This document shows positions 43,758 through 52,485 of a stretch of 64,000 bases of DNA, in pieces. The first letter of the stretch is position 1. Each line of letters starts with the position of its first letter. The notes beneath the pieces were generated by a model. That model saw only the letters and a program-made list of their open reading frames with translations. It searched no databases and was not told the origin of the DNA. Made by a program: the position numbers and the translations under genes. Source of the stretch: Paenibacillus sp. PCH8. Its GTDB lineage: Bacteria > Bacillota > Bacilli > Paenibacillales > Paenibacillaceae. Where the stretch lies: assembly GCF_002968835.1 (NCBI RefSeq), contig NZ_PKQK01000003.1, forward strand, positions 868,001 through 932,000. The letters are read 5' to 3'.

Positions 43758-43782
43758 TCATACCAGTATACGTACGTTGAAC

Positions 43783-44103
43783 TTATTTGCGCGCGGCGAT
43801 GGCCTCGGACACCACCATGGCAAGATCCTCATTACCAAACATGGAGAGTACACCAAGCACGGTATCATCTGGAATCTCACCGGCTTCCTCCTTGGATACA
43901 ATCAGCTTTTGCACTTGCTGCAAGCGCTCGTTGCTCTGCTGATTCGGGTAGGCTTGCCGGTACATTTCTTCCGGATCTAATCCATGATTGACACACCACT
44001 GGGCAAATACCAGGATCATCATCTCTTCTTCCTGTTTATAGGTTTCAATCACTGCTTCTTCTAACTTTTTGCTGCGTTCCTTTTCATATTCATATTCATC
44101 CAT
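43783..44103 (-). CDS. Hypothetical acidic helical protein
   Basis: 106 residues, acidic and rich in Glu; no signal or membrane segment. The N-terminal half is a long amphipathic helix (YEKERSKKLEEAVIETYKQE), with FAQWCVNHGLDPEEMYRQAY in the centre. Start ATG has GGAGG upstream. I do not recognise a family. It lies 32 nt after the second Gfo/Idh gene and may be transcribed with it. Confidence 0.6.
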   Translation of the reverse strand: MDEYEYEKERSKKLEEAVIETYKQEEEMMILVFAQWCVNHGLDPEEMYRQAYPNQQSNERLQQVQKLIVSKEEAGEIPDDTVLGVLSMFGNEDLAMVVSEAIAARK

Positions 44104-44135
44104 GACATGTATTCCTCCATATGTGTATTGTGGGA

Positions 44136-45074
44136 TTATTTGCGGATTAATTGCTCTGCCAGTTCATGGCTATCCATGACTTGACTAGCACTAATCAGAC
44201 AATCATCAGGCGAGTCCAGACAAGCCAGGAAATCATCCACAGCCCCGCCAAATCCTCTGCGTGCCCACACGGTATCCCAGCTCCCGAAAGTTTCCTTGGT
44301 TTCAAGACTTCCTCGTTCCGCGTAGCTCACCGTATCCATGTTCACGACTTCAACAGACCGTCCACCACCATGCAATTCGACCTTCTCCAGATCTGCCCCG
44401 GCTTCACGCACCATATCGAATCGACCGTAGGCTGTTCTGCCCAGCTTGACTGTTCCGGTTGCATGCAACAATCGGTCCACATTATCTTTTCCTACCCATT
44501 GATGGACCAACTCCACATTATTGTCCGAGTACCACAGCATCAGGTCCAGCATATGAATGAGGTCATCGTAGATGGTTTCTGCAGCAGAACGATCCTGAAT
44601 TCCGGTGCGGTGTTTCGTCAGAGTCATGGATTCATAGCCTTTTCCACCTTGCATCCACTCTTTCGCTTTTTGATACATCGGTGCGAACCTGCGGTTGAAG
44701 CCCACAGCGAGCAGCAGACCTTGCGCCTCTGCAAATGCAGTCATCTCCTCTGACTCACGGAGCGTGTAGGATAACGGCTTGTCTACATAGACAGCCAATC
44801 CCCGTTCCAAACACTGCATGACAATGTCAAAGTGTGCTTCTGTCGCTGTATGTACAAACACTGCATCCAATTCCCAGGACAACAGTTCTTTCAGATCCGT
44901 CGTTCCCCGATTAATTCTATAGGCATGCTGAATGGCCTTCACCGGTTCCGGAGATCGGTTCATAATCCCGACAATCTCCACGTTTGGATGAGCGGTCAGC
45001 AGCGGTAAATATACTTTTCGAGCAATACCCCCGAGTCCGATGATTGCAATTCGGGTACGTTTGGTTGTTTCCAT
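44136..45074 (-). CDS. Gfo/Idh/MocA-family oxidoreductase
   Basis: 312 residues, a second member of the family, not closely similar to the one at 41637. Rossmann motif IAIIGLGGIARKVYLPLLTA, the conserved VDKPLSYTLRESEEMTAFAE, and GFNRRFAPMYQKAKEWM. The expected DxxxH is in TIYDDLIHMLDLMLWYSD. I chose the ATG at 45074 because AAGGTGG is 10 nt upstream; an ATG at 45083 lies too close. Substrate unknown; a sugar or inositol-type polyol is probable. Confidence 0.88.
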   Translation of the reverse strand: METTKRTRIAIIGLGGIARKVYLPLLTAHPNVEIVGIMNRSPEPVKAIQHAYRINRGTTDLKELLSWELDAVFVHTATEAHFDIVMQCLERGLAVYVDKPLSYTLRESEEMTAFAEAQGLLLAVGFNRRFAPMYQKAKEWMQGGKGYESMTLTKHRTGIQDRSAAETIYDDLIHMLDLMLWYSDNNVELVHQWVGKDNVDRLLHATGTVKLGRTAYGRFDMVREAGADLEKVELHGGGRSVEVVNMDTVSYAERGSLETKETFGSWDTVWARRGFGGAVDDFLACLDSPDDCLISASQVMDSHELAEQLIRK

Positions 45075-45271
45075 TATGTTCATTCCACCTTCAGATTGAT
45101 TCTATCTTTCCACGTCCTATAGTGTACCCCTTCAGCTACCAACATGCCAGTGATTGCGCAGACTACCGTACGAATTGTTCATATGGCGGCCCACCGTGGT
45201 AAACTTATAAAGTATAGCAGACCGGATCGAGCAGCGTTCGCGGGTCTGATCTGAAAGGAGCGTTTGGCATT

Positions 45272-45880
45272 TTGCGAAAATGGTTATGGCTCCTCGTCTA
45301 TGTTTTACTTGCCGGAGCCACGTTTATTTACAGATATGAACTGCTGGCCTGGACCGAAAATCAGTCCATCCCGCTTTTAATTGTTATGGCGATGCTGTTT
45401 GCCCTCGTACCTGTTATTCCTTATAAGGTGGTTATTATCGCCTTTGGGTACAGTTATGGCACCACTACGGCTGCCTGGGTATGCTGGCTTGGTACAACAC
45501 TCGCAGCAATATTGGTCTATGGCGGCGCACGAACGATCTTCAGGCATCAGGCGAGAACGTACCTCGAACGCATTCGTGGTTTGAATCGTTTTACGACATG
45601 GATGGAAGCCCATCCTTTCATGGGTGTCATGTCGATGCGTTTACTCCCCGTCGTACCTCAGATGGCTGTTAATATCTATGCGGGTATAACCTACACACCA
45701 TTCTGGGTCTTCATGGTCGCTACAACTATTGGCAAAATGCCAGCGATCTTCATCTTCGCCTACGCGGGCGCACAGGCGGAGAACTCGATTTGGCTGAGTT
45801 TAACGATCCTTGCCGGATATCTGGTGCTCATGGCTATTGTATTACTTTTATTCCGCTTACGATCGCGCAACAAAGCCTGA
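45272..45880 (+). CDS. TVP38/TMEM64-family (VTT domain) membrane protein
   Basis: 202 residues with five or six transmembrane helices. It carries the VTT/DedA-like core: VPVIPYKVVIIAFGYSYGTT, a GARTIFRHQART stretch, and the conserved MRLLPVVPQMAVNIYAGITY followed by GKMPAIFIFAYAGAQ. Related proteins act in membrane lipid movement. TTG start at 45272 with AAAGGAG 11 nt upstream. Monocistronic, followed by msrAB 200 nt later. Confidence 0.85.
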   Translation: MRKWLWLLVYVLLAGATFIYRYELLAWTENQSIPLLIVMAMLFALVPVIPYKVVIIAFGYSYGTTTAAWVCWLGTTLAAILVYGGARTIFRHQARTYLERIRGLNRFTTWMEAHPFMGVMSMRLLPVVPQMAVNIYAGITYTPFWVFMVATTIGKMPAIFIFAYAGAQAENSIWLSLTILAGYLVLMAIVLLLFRLRSRNKA

Positions 45881-46080
45881 CTAAGGGATATAACAGCGGA
45901 CACAACAGCAGTTCAAATCCAGCTTGTTTTGGGTCCGGTTTGGTTGGCTTGCCAAATCAGGCTATAATAGAAGTGTAAGCCCAGCTCTTGTGCTAACAAG
46001 TTTCAATACAACGGTAGATTGCTGGAGCGACAGCTCGAATACGAGCGCTAAATCTTCATCAGAAATGGAGTGACTATAGC

Positions 46081-47043
46081 ATGGAACAACATTCAAGTGA
46101 GTTAGCAACTTTTGCAGGCGGATGCTTCTGGTGTATGGTATCCCCCTTTGAGGAACTGCCCGGTATCCATAAGATTGTATCGGGTTATACAGGAGGACAT
46201 ACCGAGAACCCAACGTATGAAGAAGTCTGCTCGGAGACAACAGGACATGTAGAAGCTGTGCAAATTACGTTCGACCCTGCCATCTTCCCTTATGAGAAAT
46301 TGGTTGAACTGTTCTGGCAGCAAGTAGATCCTACGGATACAGGTGGGCAATTCCATGACCGCGGGTCATCCTATCAGACGGCCATCTTCTATCACAGCGA
46401 AGAACAGCGTCAGATTGCGGAAGCTTCCAAAGCCGCGCTGGGACAAAGCGGACGTTTTGACAAACCGATCTTCACACCGATTTTGCCAGCCAAACCGTTC
46501 TATGAAGCGGAAGAACATCACCAAGGTTATCACCGTAAGAACCCTGCCCACTATAAACGCTATAGTAAAGGCTCTGGTCGTCTGGACTTTATTGAGCGTA
46601 ACTGGTCCGGCAAAGTGGATAAAAACGAGCTGAAAGAGCGTCTGACGCCGCTGCAATATGAAGTTACCCAGAACAGCGCAACAGAGCCCGCGTTCCATAA
46701 TGAATTCTGGGATCACCACGGTGACGGCATCTATGTGGACATCGTATCCGGTGAGCCATTATTCAGTTCTACCGACAAATATGATTCCGGTTGCGGCTGG
46801 CCTAGCTTCACACGTCCATTGCGCGACTACAACGTGAAGGAGAAAACCGACCTCACCCACTTCATGATTCGTACCGAAGTGAGAAGTCGGGAAGGTGATT
46901 CCCATCTGGGTCACCTGTTCAATGATGGCCCTGCCGAAGCAGGCGGAATGCGTTATTGCATTAACTCTGCGGCACTTCGTTTTGTGCCCAAAGAAGACAT
47001 GCCAAAAGAAGGATACGGTGAGTACACGGTCCTTTTCCAATAA
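46081..47043 (+). CDS. msrAB: Fused peptide-methionine sulfoxide reductase MsrA/MsrB
   Basis: Reduces both S- and R-methionine sulfoxide in oxidised proteins. 320 residues. MsrA domain 1-160 with active-site GCFWCMVSPFEEL near 14-26. MsrB domain from about 180 with EPLFSSTDKYDSGCGWPSF and catalytic RYCINSAALRFVP near 295. The four zinc cysteines of some MsrB proteins are mostly absent. ATG preceded by AATGGAGTG. No thioredoxin domain is fused. Confidence 0.96.
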   Translation: MEQHSSELATFAGGCFWCMVSPFEELPGIHKIVSGYTGGHTENPTYEEVCSETTGHVEAVQITFDPAIFPYEKLVELFWQQVDPTDTGGQFHDRGSSYQTAIFYHSEEQRQIAEASKAALGQSGRFDKPIFTPILPAKPFYEAEEHHQGYHRKNPAHYKRYSKGSGRLDFIERNWSGKVDKNELKERLTPLQYEVTQNSATEPAFHNEFWDHHGDGIYVDIVSGEPLFSSTDKYDSGCGWPSFTRPLRDYNVKEKTDLTHFMIRTEVRSREGDSHLGHLFNDGPAEAGGMRYCINSAALRFVPKEDMPKEGYGEYTVLFQ

Positions 47044-47060
47044 GTTTTAGTAAATTACAA

Positions 47061-47092
47061 AAAGAGCAGTGGGATGATCCCGCTGCTCTTTA
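47061..47092. terminator. Terminator after msrAB, possibly bidirectional
   Basis: AAAGAGCAG-T-GGGA pairs with TCCC-G-CTGCTCTTT around TGA, followed by ATTTTG. The opposite strand also has T residues, so it may serve the converging MFS gene. Confidence 0.85.
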
Positions 47093-47147
47093 TTTTGTAG
47101 TTCCTTGTTTTTAATAGGTGAACTATTGTTGTACGAGAATGCATTGA

Positions 47148-48383
47148 TTAAGTTTGGCTAGAAGCGATTTCCGAATTCAATGTGCTGGCAGGAGCCGTCT
47201 GATCATTACGAAATTGAATTTTCAGCCCTGGAACAATACCCAGGATCATCACGGTAACGGAAATGGCGTAGACGATAAAAATGGATGTGCTGTTCATCAG
47301 TACACCTGCCATGGAAGATCCGAGAAGCATCGTTCCTATGAATAAGGGTGTGATGGTACCATTAACTCTCCCGATCAAGTGCTCATCTATCCGTGTGACC
47401 AAGTACGTAGAGATGATGACGTTGATAAATGCCAAACTAATGGAACTCAAGAAGCTGATTATAAGGGTCAGCCAGAACCAACTGGATAAGACTTCACCCA
47501 TCGTAGTTACAGCCAGACACAGCACACCTACGATCAGAGTTAAAGTCTGATTCAACTTGCCGCTTACAGCAGCCGCAATACCTCCTCCAATCAATAAACC
47601 TAATCCGGATGCGCCAGACAGGAACTGTAAAGACGTTACTTCAAGCCCCAGACGTTCGGTGATCAGAAATATTCCAAGTGGGCTGATGAGACCAGCAGAA
47701 AGGCCTATACAGATGAATACCAAACTAAGCATTCTTAATGAGTGAGATTGACCAACATATTGCCAACCCTCTTTGATATCCGCAAACAATGAGGTATTTA
47801 TTTCCCGCTGCGTGGCGTCTTTAGGAAGAAATGTGAGTAGAACCGCAGAGATGAGGAACAAAATGAGTAATGCGTACATGGATGCCTGAATCCCCATTGC
47901 AGTGTATATAAACGTTCCGACGATAGGTCCGAGAATTAAAAACAACGATTGACCACTCTGGGTGATAGCAATTGCAGATTGCAAATGTTCTCCCTTTACA
48001 TTTCGCTTCACAATCTTTAGAGAGGATGGCTGAGAAAACTGGCTAACGATGGAGGATACAAACGTGGCAACATATAGAATCTGCCAATAACCGGAAGATA
48101 AAACGCCAATAATCATGACAATGGACAACGCACTCAGGATATCCCCCAGGATCATCGTACGTTTGGGATTCCAACGATCAGCAAGCGCACCACCAATGAT
48201 GGAGAAAACGAAAATCGGGGCATATTCCATTACGGTAATCAGCGAGACGGCTATTGGACTTCCCTGGGTTCGATCCATCACATAATAGAGGATCGCCATA
48301 TTCCGGATCCATATCGCCAGATTTTGCAGCAGATCAGACCCTGTCACGATTAAAAAAGCTTTATTCCTGAACAATGTGTTCAT
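47148..48383 (-). CDS. MFS efflux transporter (MefA-like)
   Basis: 411 residues with twelve helices, of the MFS_3 group that includes macrolide efflux proteins. Family landmarks are FSIIGGALADRWNPKRTMIL (the loop 2 GxLADRxxx motif) and LGPIVGTFIYTAMGIQ. ATG with AGAGGAGA upstream. A TetR operator palindrome at 48401 lies 18 nt before the start, and the TetR gene follows on the upstream side in the same direction. The exported compound cannot be inferred. Confidence 0.88.
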   Translation of the reverse strand: MNTLFRNKAFLIVTGSDLLQNLAIWIRNMAILYYVMDRTQGSPIAVSLITVMEYAPIFVFSIIGGALADRWNPKRTMILGDILSALSIVMIIGVLSSGYWQILYVATFVSSIVSQFSQPSSLKIVKRNVKGEHLQSAIAITQSGQSLFLILGPIVGTFIYTAMGIQASMYALLILFLISAVLLTFLPKDATQREINTSLFADIKEGWQYVGQSHSLRMLSLVFICIGLSAGLISPLGIFLITERLGLEVTSLQFLSGASGLGLLIGGGIAAAVSGKLNQTLTLIVGVLCLAVTTMGEVLSSWFWLTLIISFLSSISLAFINVIISTYLVTRIDEHLIGRVNGTITPLFIGTMLLGSSMAGVLMNSTSIFIVYAISVTVMILGIVPGLKIQFRNDQTAPASTLNSEIASSQT

Positions 48384-48400
48384 TTTCCATCTCCTCTTTT

Positions 48401-48418
48401 AAACCGACTGTTCGGTTT
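48401..48418. promoter_or_regulatory. TetR-type operator before the MFS gene
   Basis: AAACCGACTGTTCGGTTT is a near-perfect palindrome. A second copy, differing at three positions, lies before the tetR gene (49078-49095). Confidence 0.75.
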
Positions 48419-48463
48419 ATTATTATTTAAAAGAAAAACTGACGTTACATCAGCTTTTCATAG

Positions 48464-49072
48464 TTAACGTTGTTGAATGCCTGCCAGCAGACTGGCCATA
48501 CCTTTGTGGTAAATACGGCGAATATCCGTCAGGTCTTTCTCGTAATAGAGTGTAGTCAATCCGCTAAACAGACCATAGATAATGTGCATTACATCCTGTG
48601 GGTCATCCGGTTTTAACTCCCCGTTCTTCATCCCTTTCGTAATGATGGACTCATATGTCGCATACGGAATTCGGATCAGGGAAAGCATCTCATCGAGCAT
48701 CTCCTGGCTGACGACCTGACCTGAAACAAACTCGTTAATGGCATGATTCAGCGGATTCGCCAAATCATCCACGTAATGATCAGCAAGTCCGTACAGTTTA
48801 TCTACAGCCGTCTCATACCCGGATTCTTTCTCCAGCCAAGCATCCATCCAGTCTTCATTATTCAGCTTGATTAGATACATAAATAGCTCTTCTTTACTTT
48901 TGAAATGATAATAGATACTGCCTTTACTCCGATTGTTAATCGTACATATATCTTCCATGGAAGTTGCACTATATCCCTTTTGGGCAAACAGTTCCTTGGT
49001 ATTACGTGCAATGTCTTTCTTAATCTGAGTAACATCTTTTCTTCGTTTGACTTCGATTGGAAAAACCTCCAT
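48464..49072 (-). CDS. TetR-family repressor of the adjacent MFS pump
   Basis: 202 residues. N-terminal HTH (TKELFAQKGYSATSMEDICT, then SKGSIYYHFKSKEELFMYLI, with the diagnostic YYHF). The C-terminal ligand domain is helical. The first ATG has no clear ribosome site; GGAGG lies inside the first codons, so leaderless translation or a non-standard start is possible. Two matching operators (48401 and 49078) indicate control of its own gene and the transporter. Confidence 0.9.
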   Translation of the reverse strand: MEVFPIEVKRRKDVTQIKKDIARNTKELFAQKGYSATSMEDICTINNRSKGSIYYHFKSKEELFMYLIKLNNEDWMDAWLEKESGYETAVDKLYGLADHYVDDLANPLNHAINEFVSGQVVSQEMLDEMLSLIRIPYATYESIITKGMKNGELKPDDPQDVMHIIYGLFSGLTTLYYEKDLTDIRRIYHKGMASLLAGIQQR

Positions 49073-49077
49073 GAACT

Positions 49078-49095
49078 AAACCGACTATTCGGTCT
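49078..49095. promoter_or_regulatory. TetR-type operator before the tetR gene
   Basis: AAACCGACTATTCGGTCT, 6 nt from the tetR ATG, copies the operator at 48401. Together they suggest co-regulation of the pair. Confidence 0.75.
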
Positions 49096-49210
49096 AATAG
49101 TATCACAGCTAAAATTCCCCGTCAATTCAACAGGGCATAGGCACCCTCTTTTTTACTTCAATTAGAAGATGTACAAGAGAGTACCTTACTACAAATCAGG
49201 AAAAAAGTCG

Positions 49211-50011
49211 TCACATCATACTTACAATCCAACCGATCCAATACGCAAATGGAATTAATAACAACTGTGCCAACAGTGTACCGAATAAACGGGATACGAG
49301 CATACAGCCATAAATCTGATTCATGCGATCCAAACGGATCTCGCCACGTAATGATTTGTCACTGAGCAGGGAAATCCTTGGATCGATCAGGATGGTCAGC
49401 AATATGGTGGCGATCCCGTTAATTAGCCCAGTCGATTGAGATGCAGCAACAGCCTGCCCCGGATAAAGGTACGCTGCGTACAAACTGGATAAAACGCCCG
49501 TAGTGTATATTGCGGTCACCGCTACATTCAGCAACATTAACCGTCTGGGCATCCCATGTTGTACTAAACGTTTCGCCATCTTCCAAGATGGCGGAGTGAT
49601 GTAATAGGCTGCATTTCTAATCTTGCTCCGCTTCAGCATACCGCGAACCATCGCAGGAATGGAACCGGCGGCTTCAAAATGCACGACCATTCTCGATGAG
49701 AGCTTAACCATGGTTGGGAAACACAATATGGCTAGCGCCGTTCCTATCGTTGCCGCACCCATTAACCAATGTAGCTGCGCTGCAAAGTGTGGATTGCTTC
49801 CGCGCGTTGCGGTATCCACCAGATTACCTACCATCGGCCCCTGAGCCATATTAGAGGTTCGAGAAACCAAGAGCAAGATACCTGCCAGTGAAATCGCCAG
49901 CGCGATTCTGCGGGTGCGTAATCCACCAAGGCGGAGCGCATACGATAGGCTGTCTGCCGCATGAATCAGCATGGTAAACAACATTGGAATAGCAAGGCTT
50001 AGACTAAACAT
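49211..50011 (-). CDS. amj: Lipid II flippase Amj
   Basis: Membrane protein that moves lipid II across the membrane as an alternative to MurJ in Bacillus. 266 residues and about six helices. Family segments: MLIHAADSLSYALRLGGLRT, ISLAGILLLVSRTSNMAQGP and AILCFPTMVKLSSRMVVHFE. In B. subtilis amj (ydaH) responds to envelope stress through sigma-M. ATG has AAAGGAG 10 nt upstream. The neighbour is a YdaT-like gene, a ydaH-region member in B. subtilis. Confidence 0.88.
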   Translation of the reverse strand: MFSLSLAIPMLFTMLIHAADSLSYALRLGGLRTRRIALAISLAGILLLVSRTSNMAQGPMVGNLVDTATRGSNPHFAAQLHWLMGAATIGTALAILCFPTMVKLSSRMVVHFEAAGSIPAMVRGMLKRSKIRNAAYYITPPSWKMAKRLVQHGMPRRLMLLNVAVTAIYTTGVLSSLYAAYLYPGQAVAASQSTGLINGIATILLTILIDPRISLLSDKSLRGEIRLDRMNQIYGCMLVSRLFGTLLAQLLLIPFAYWIGWIVSMM

Positions 50012-50263
50012 TATGTATGTTCTCCTTTATCTTCCTGTTATTGAACTATTTATGTATGTCATCGGATTATACGCCTTATGTTCGGTAAAGTATAGAAAAA
50101 GGATGGTATGAGAAGAAGCGTTCACTCCATAATCACTACTAATCCGAGCATGTCCTTGTTGAGTCCACTTTAAATGGGATGAACCTATACGCCACTTTGT
50201 CGTTTATCCCTCTCCTCACAGGGTAATATACAACTAATCCATTATTGTACAGGAGGAATTCAT

Positions 50264-50734
50264 ATGCCTTGGAACAAACAGGATTATCCCGTATCCATGA
50301 AAAACCTGGAGCCGCGTGTCCGACATAAAGCGATTGAAATCGCGAATGCTCTGCTCAACGACGGGTACGAGGAGGGACGTGCAATCGCCATTGCGACGGC
50401 TAAAGCCGAAGAGTGGGATGAGAATCATCCTTCGCCGGAAGGTTCAAAACAAGAATCCGAATCTTCTTCCAAAAATTCCAACCGTAAACAGTCATCTTCT
50501 ACGGAGCGTCGTCATTCCGAGCCAGTGTCATCATCCAAAAGTCACGATAACATCCATGTGGTACCTACGGACTCCGGTTGGGGCATTAAGGAAGAGGGTG
50601 AGTCCACCTACCTGTCTACATTTGATACCAAAGCAGAAGCTGTGGGTGCAGCCAAAGAACTCAGCAGCAAACAGCGAATTCGAGCCATTATTCATAATCA
50701 GGATGGTCAGATTGCCTCTTCAATCAAGCCCTGA
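50264..50734 (+). CDS. YdaT-like protein with DUF2188 domain
   Basis: 156 residues in three parts. The N-terminal helical region MPWNKQDYPVSMKNLEPRVR and ATAKAEEW is YdaT-like. A Ser/Lys-rich linker follows (60-95). The C-terminal DUF2188 fold (98-156) contains NIHVVPTDSGWGIKEEGES and the typical AKELSSKQRIRAIIHNQDGQ. A stress-related role is only by analogy. AGGAGG precedes the ATG. Confidence 0.8.
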   Translation: MPWNKQDYPVSMKNLEPRVRHKAIEIANALLNDGYEEGRAIAIATAKAEEWDENHPSPEGSKQESESSSKNSNRKQSSSTERRHSEPVSSSKSHDNIHVVPTDSGWGIKEEGESTYLSTFDTKAEAVGAAKELSSKQRIRAIIHNQDGQIASSIKP

Positions 50735-50826
50735 ATGAATCGGATGACATCGGAAAACGGCTGTATTCACAGTTCGCTGTCATTCCACAGTTCAGCGAAT
50801 ATAAAATCATTCCATGAGTAAAAACA

Positions 50827-50870
50827 ATAAAATCCCTTTTGCTGCTGAAGAGCAGACAAAGGGGATTTTA
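50827..50870. terminator. Terminator between the ydaT-like gene and yitT
   Basis: AAAATCCC-CTTTTGCTGCT-like left arm pairs with AGCAG...GGGGATTTT. Flanking A/T tracts suit both converging genes. Confidence 0.7.
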
Positions 50871-50937
50871 TTTGAACTTTAACGATCAAGACCTTGAATA
50901 TGATTCATACAGGTTATGGTTGTTCTGAAACGTATGG

Positions 50938-51672
50938 TCAATGGGTTACCCCTCTAGCCACCGTAGTCCGTTGTGAAACAGCAGCAGCGTTAACTGCCTT
51001 GGCTGCAACCGATGGCATCGGCAATTTCACAGCTGAAGTCGTAACCACGGTTCCGCGAGCAGGAACACTAACGACGTACGTAATGACTTTGCTGGCGATC
51101 CATACGGCCAGAATCGTATATAAAGTTTCTTTTACCGGAAGAAAGAAAAGCGACAATCCCAATACAAAAGCATCGCTGACAAAGAAAACCGTTCCCAGCT
51201 TCCATCCCTTCCAGCGGCTAACCAGCACGGCGAGAATATCGTCTCCGCCTGTCGCTCCGCCGAATCGAAGCACGATCCCAGCGCCTACCCCTGTCAATAC
51301 ACCGGATAGAATTGCCGGAATCCACAGATTTCCGTTGAACGACAGTACCAGTGTGGAGTATCGTTCAAAACCGTCATAGAATAGGGAAAATGCACCGACG
51401 CCAAGCAATGCCTGAATCATGAATTTCCAGCCTTTGAGGAACCAGGCCAGGATCATGACCGGAATGTCGAGTAGCAACATACCGATGGCAGGTGATAAGC
51501 CTGTTGCGTATTTTCCGAGCAGGGCCAAACCGACAAATCCGCCCTCCGATAAATGATTCTGAAAGTTAATGTGATAATAAGCAAAAGCTAAAATAAATGT
51601 ACCGAGTAGCATAATGGCGAACTTGATCGCCTCTGTTTTAACGTGTTGTAAGGTTAACGATGTTCTCTTCAT
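50938..51672 (-). CDS. YitT-family membrane protein (DUF161)
   Basis: 244 residues with five or six helices. Landmarks are LSEGGFVGLALLGKYATG, GVLTGVGAGIVLRFGGATGG (the family GGATGG motif) and DDILAVLVSRWKG. It lacks the C-terminal DUF2179 domain of longer members and ends in an Ala/Val-rich tail. ATG has GCGAGG upstream, and a GGTTGG/CCGACC stem precedes the start. Function unknown. Confidence 0.85.
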   Translation of the reverse strand: MKRTSLTLQHVKTEAIKFAIMLLGTFILAFAYYHINFQNHLSEGGFVGLALLGKYATGLSPAIGMLLLDIPVMILAWFLKGWKFMIQALLGVGAFSLFYDGFERYSTLVLSFNGNLWIPAILSGVLTGVGAGIVLRFGGATGGDDILAVLVSRWKGWKLGTVFFVSDAFVLGLSLFFLPVKETLYTILAVWIASKVITYVVSVPARGTVVTTSAVKLPMPSVAAKAVNAAAVSQRTTVARGVTH

Positions 51673-52438
51673 TCAGGTTCCCTCGCAATTTGTAGGTTGG
51701 TTTTTTAGACCGACCATACCCTGCAAAAGGTAAGCCTGGAAGAAATCATCGTGTACGTCCTTCGAATATTCATTCCAATCCCCTCTTTCGCAGAGTCAGC
51801 CGTTTTTTTGAACCGGTTGGTGTACTCTACAAGGGGCGCTATGTGTATGAGAGATCGTAACGTTTCCAGATTGTCCTTGGGGAGATTGTCCTTCGGGAAC
51901 TCATGGTATCCTGATCCTTTCTGTGTGTTTTAGTTAGCTGTGCTTAGTTAAACTGAAAATTAACAATAATGCAGACAGACGCTTGAGCATTTACCCTGTA
52001 CACTCACCACTTCGATTGCTGTACCCTCTTTCAATCGCTGTGTACATTGTAAGTCCTCATATAGCAGTTGCACATTCATTCAATTTAAACACCATAGCTA
52101 ACTTGCTTGTTCTTCTATTATATAACACCAACGTAACTGGGTCTAAACAGCAGACCCCTCAAAAACAGGCATAAAGCAGCCTCTGGACTGCTCCAGCAGT
52201 CGTGCTGGCACACCAGGATAAGCAATGCTTGCTAATGGTGCAACCTGCTCCTTTATTCTATGACTAAAGCTTCCAAAAATAACTGTCAGTCACCCAACTG
52301 TGACAAATCGGGGCCTTTTTTTATTTTCCTGCGCTTTTTAAAGGAATCATTTTCCTTTCGCACATACACTATAGCAAACATAATTGGCTTCATTTTTGTC
52401 CAGTTCAGACGTTTCCAGACTTACTCTGCTGTTTATGG
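51673..52438. other. Gene-free region with a hairpin cluster upstream of the TIR operon
   Basis: About 770 nt without a credible gene. From 52139 to 52245 it holds four hairpins: GGGTCT/AGACCC (52139-52157), GACTGCT/AGCAGTC (52186-52201), the mutually exclusive CCAGCA/TGCTGG (52193-52208), and CACCA...AGCAA-TGC-TTGCT...TGGTG (52211-52240). A GTCAC/GTGAC pair and a T7 run follow at 52289-52322. A structured RNA is possible; I do not recognise a known class. Confidence 0.35.
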
Positions 52439-52444
52439 TATAAT
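52436..52444 (+). promoter_or_regulatory. Extended -10 promoter of the TIR operon
   Basis: TGGTATAAT is an extended -10 element (TG-N-TATAAT) 42 nt before the start codon. No good -35 is visible, only weak matches around CAGACT. Confidence 0.6.
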
Positions 52445-52485
52445 ATAACAATTGAATCCCACTACCGTTTAAGCGAGGCGGATTG

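Noticed and set aside
51983..52174. A 63-codon frame upstream of the TIR operon
   Set aside because: No ribosome site and no recognisable features; likely chance in AT-rich DNA.
52143..52289. A 48-codon minus-strand open frame with protein-like composition (VAPLASIAYPGVPARLLEQ)
   Set aside because: No start codon or ribosome site, and it coincides with the hairpin cluster, which explains the biased sequence.
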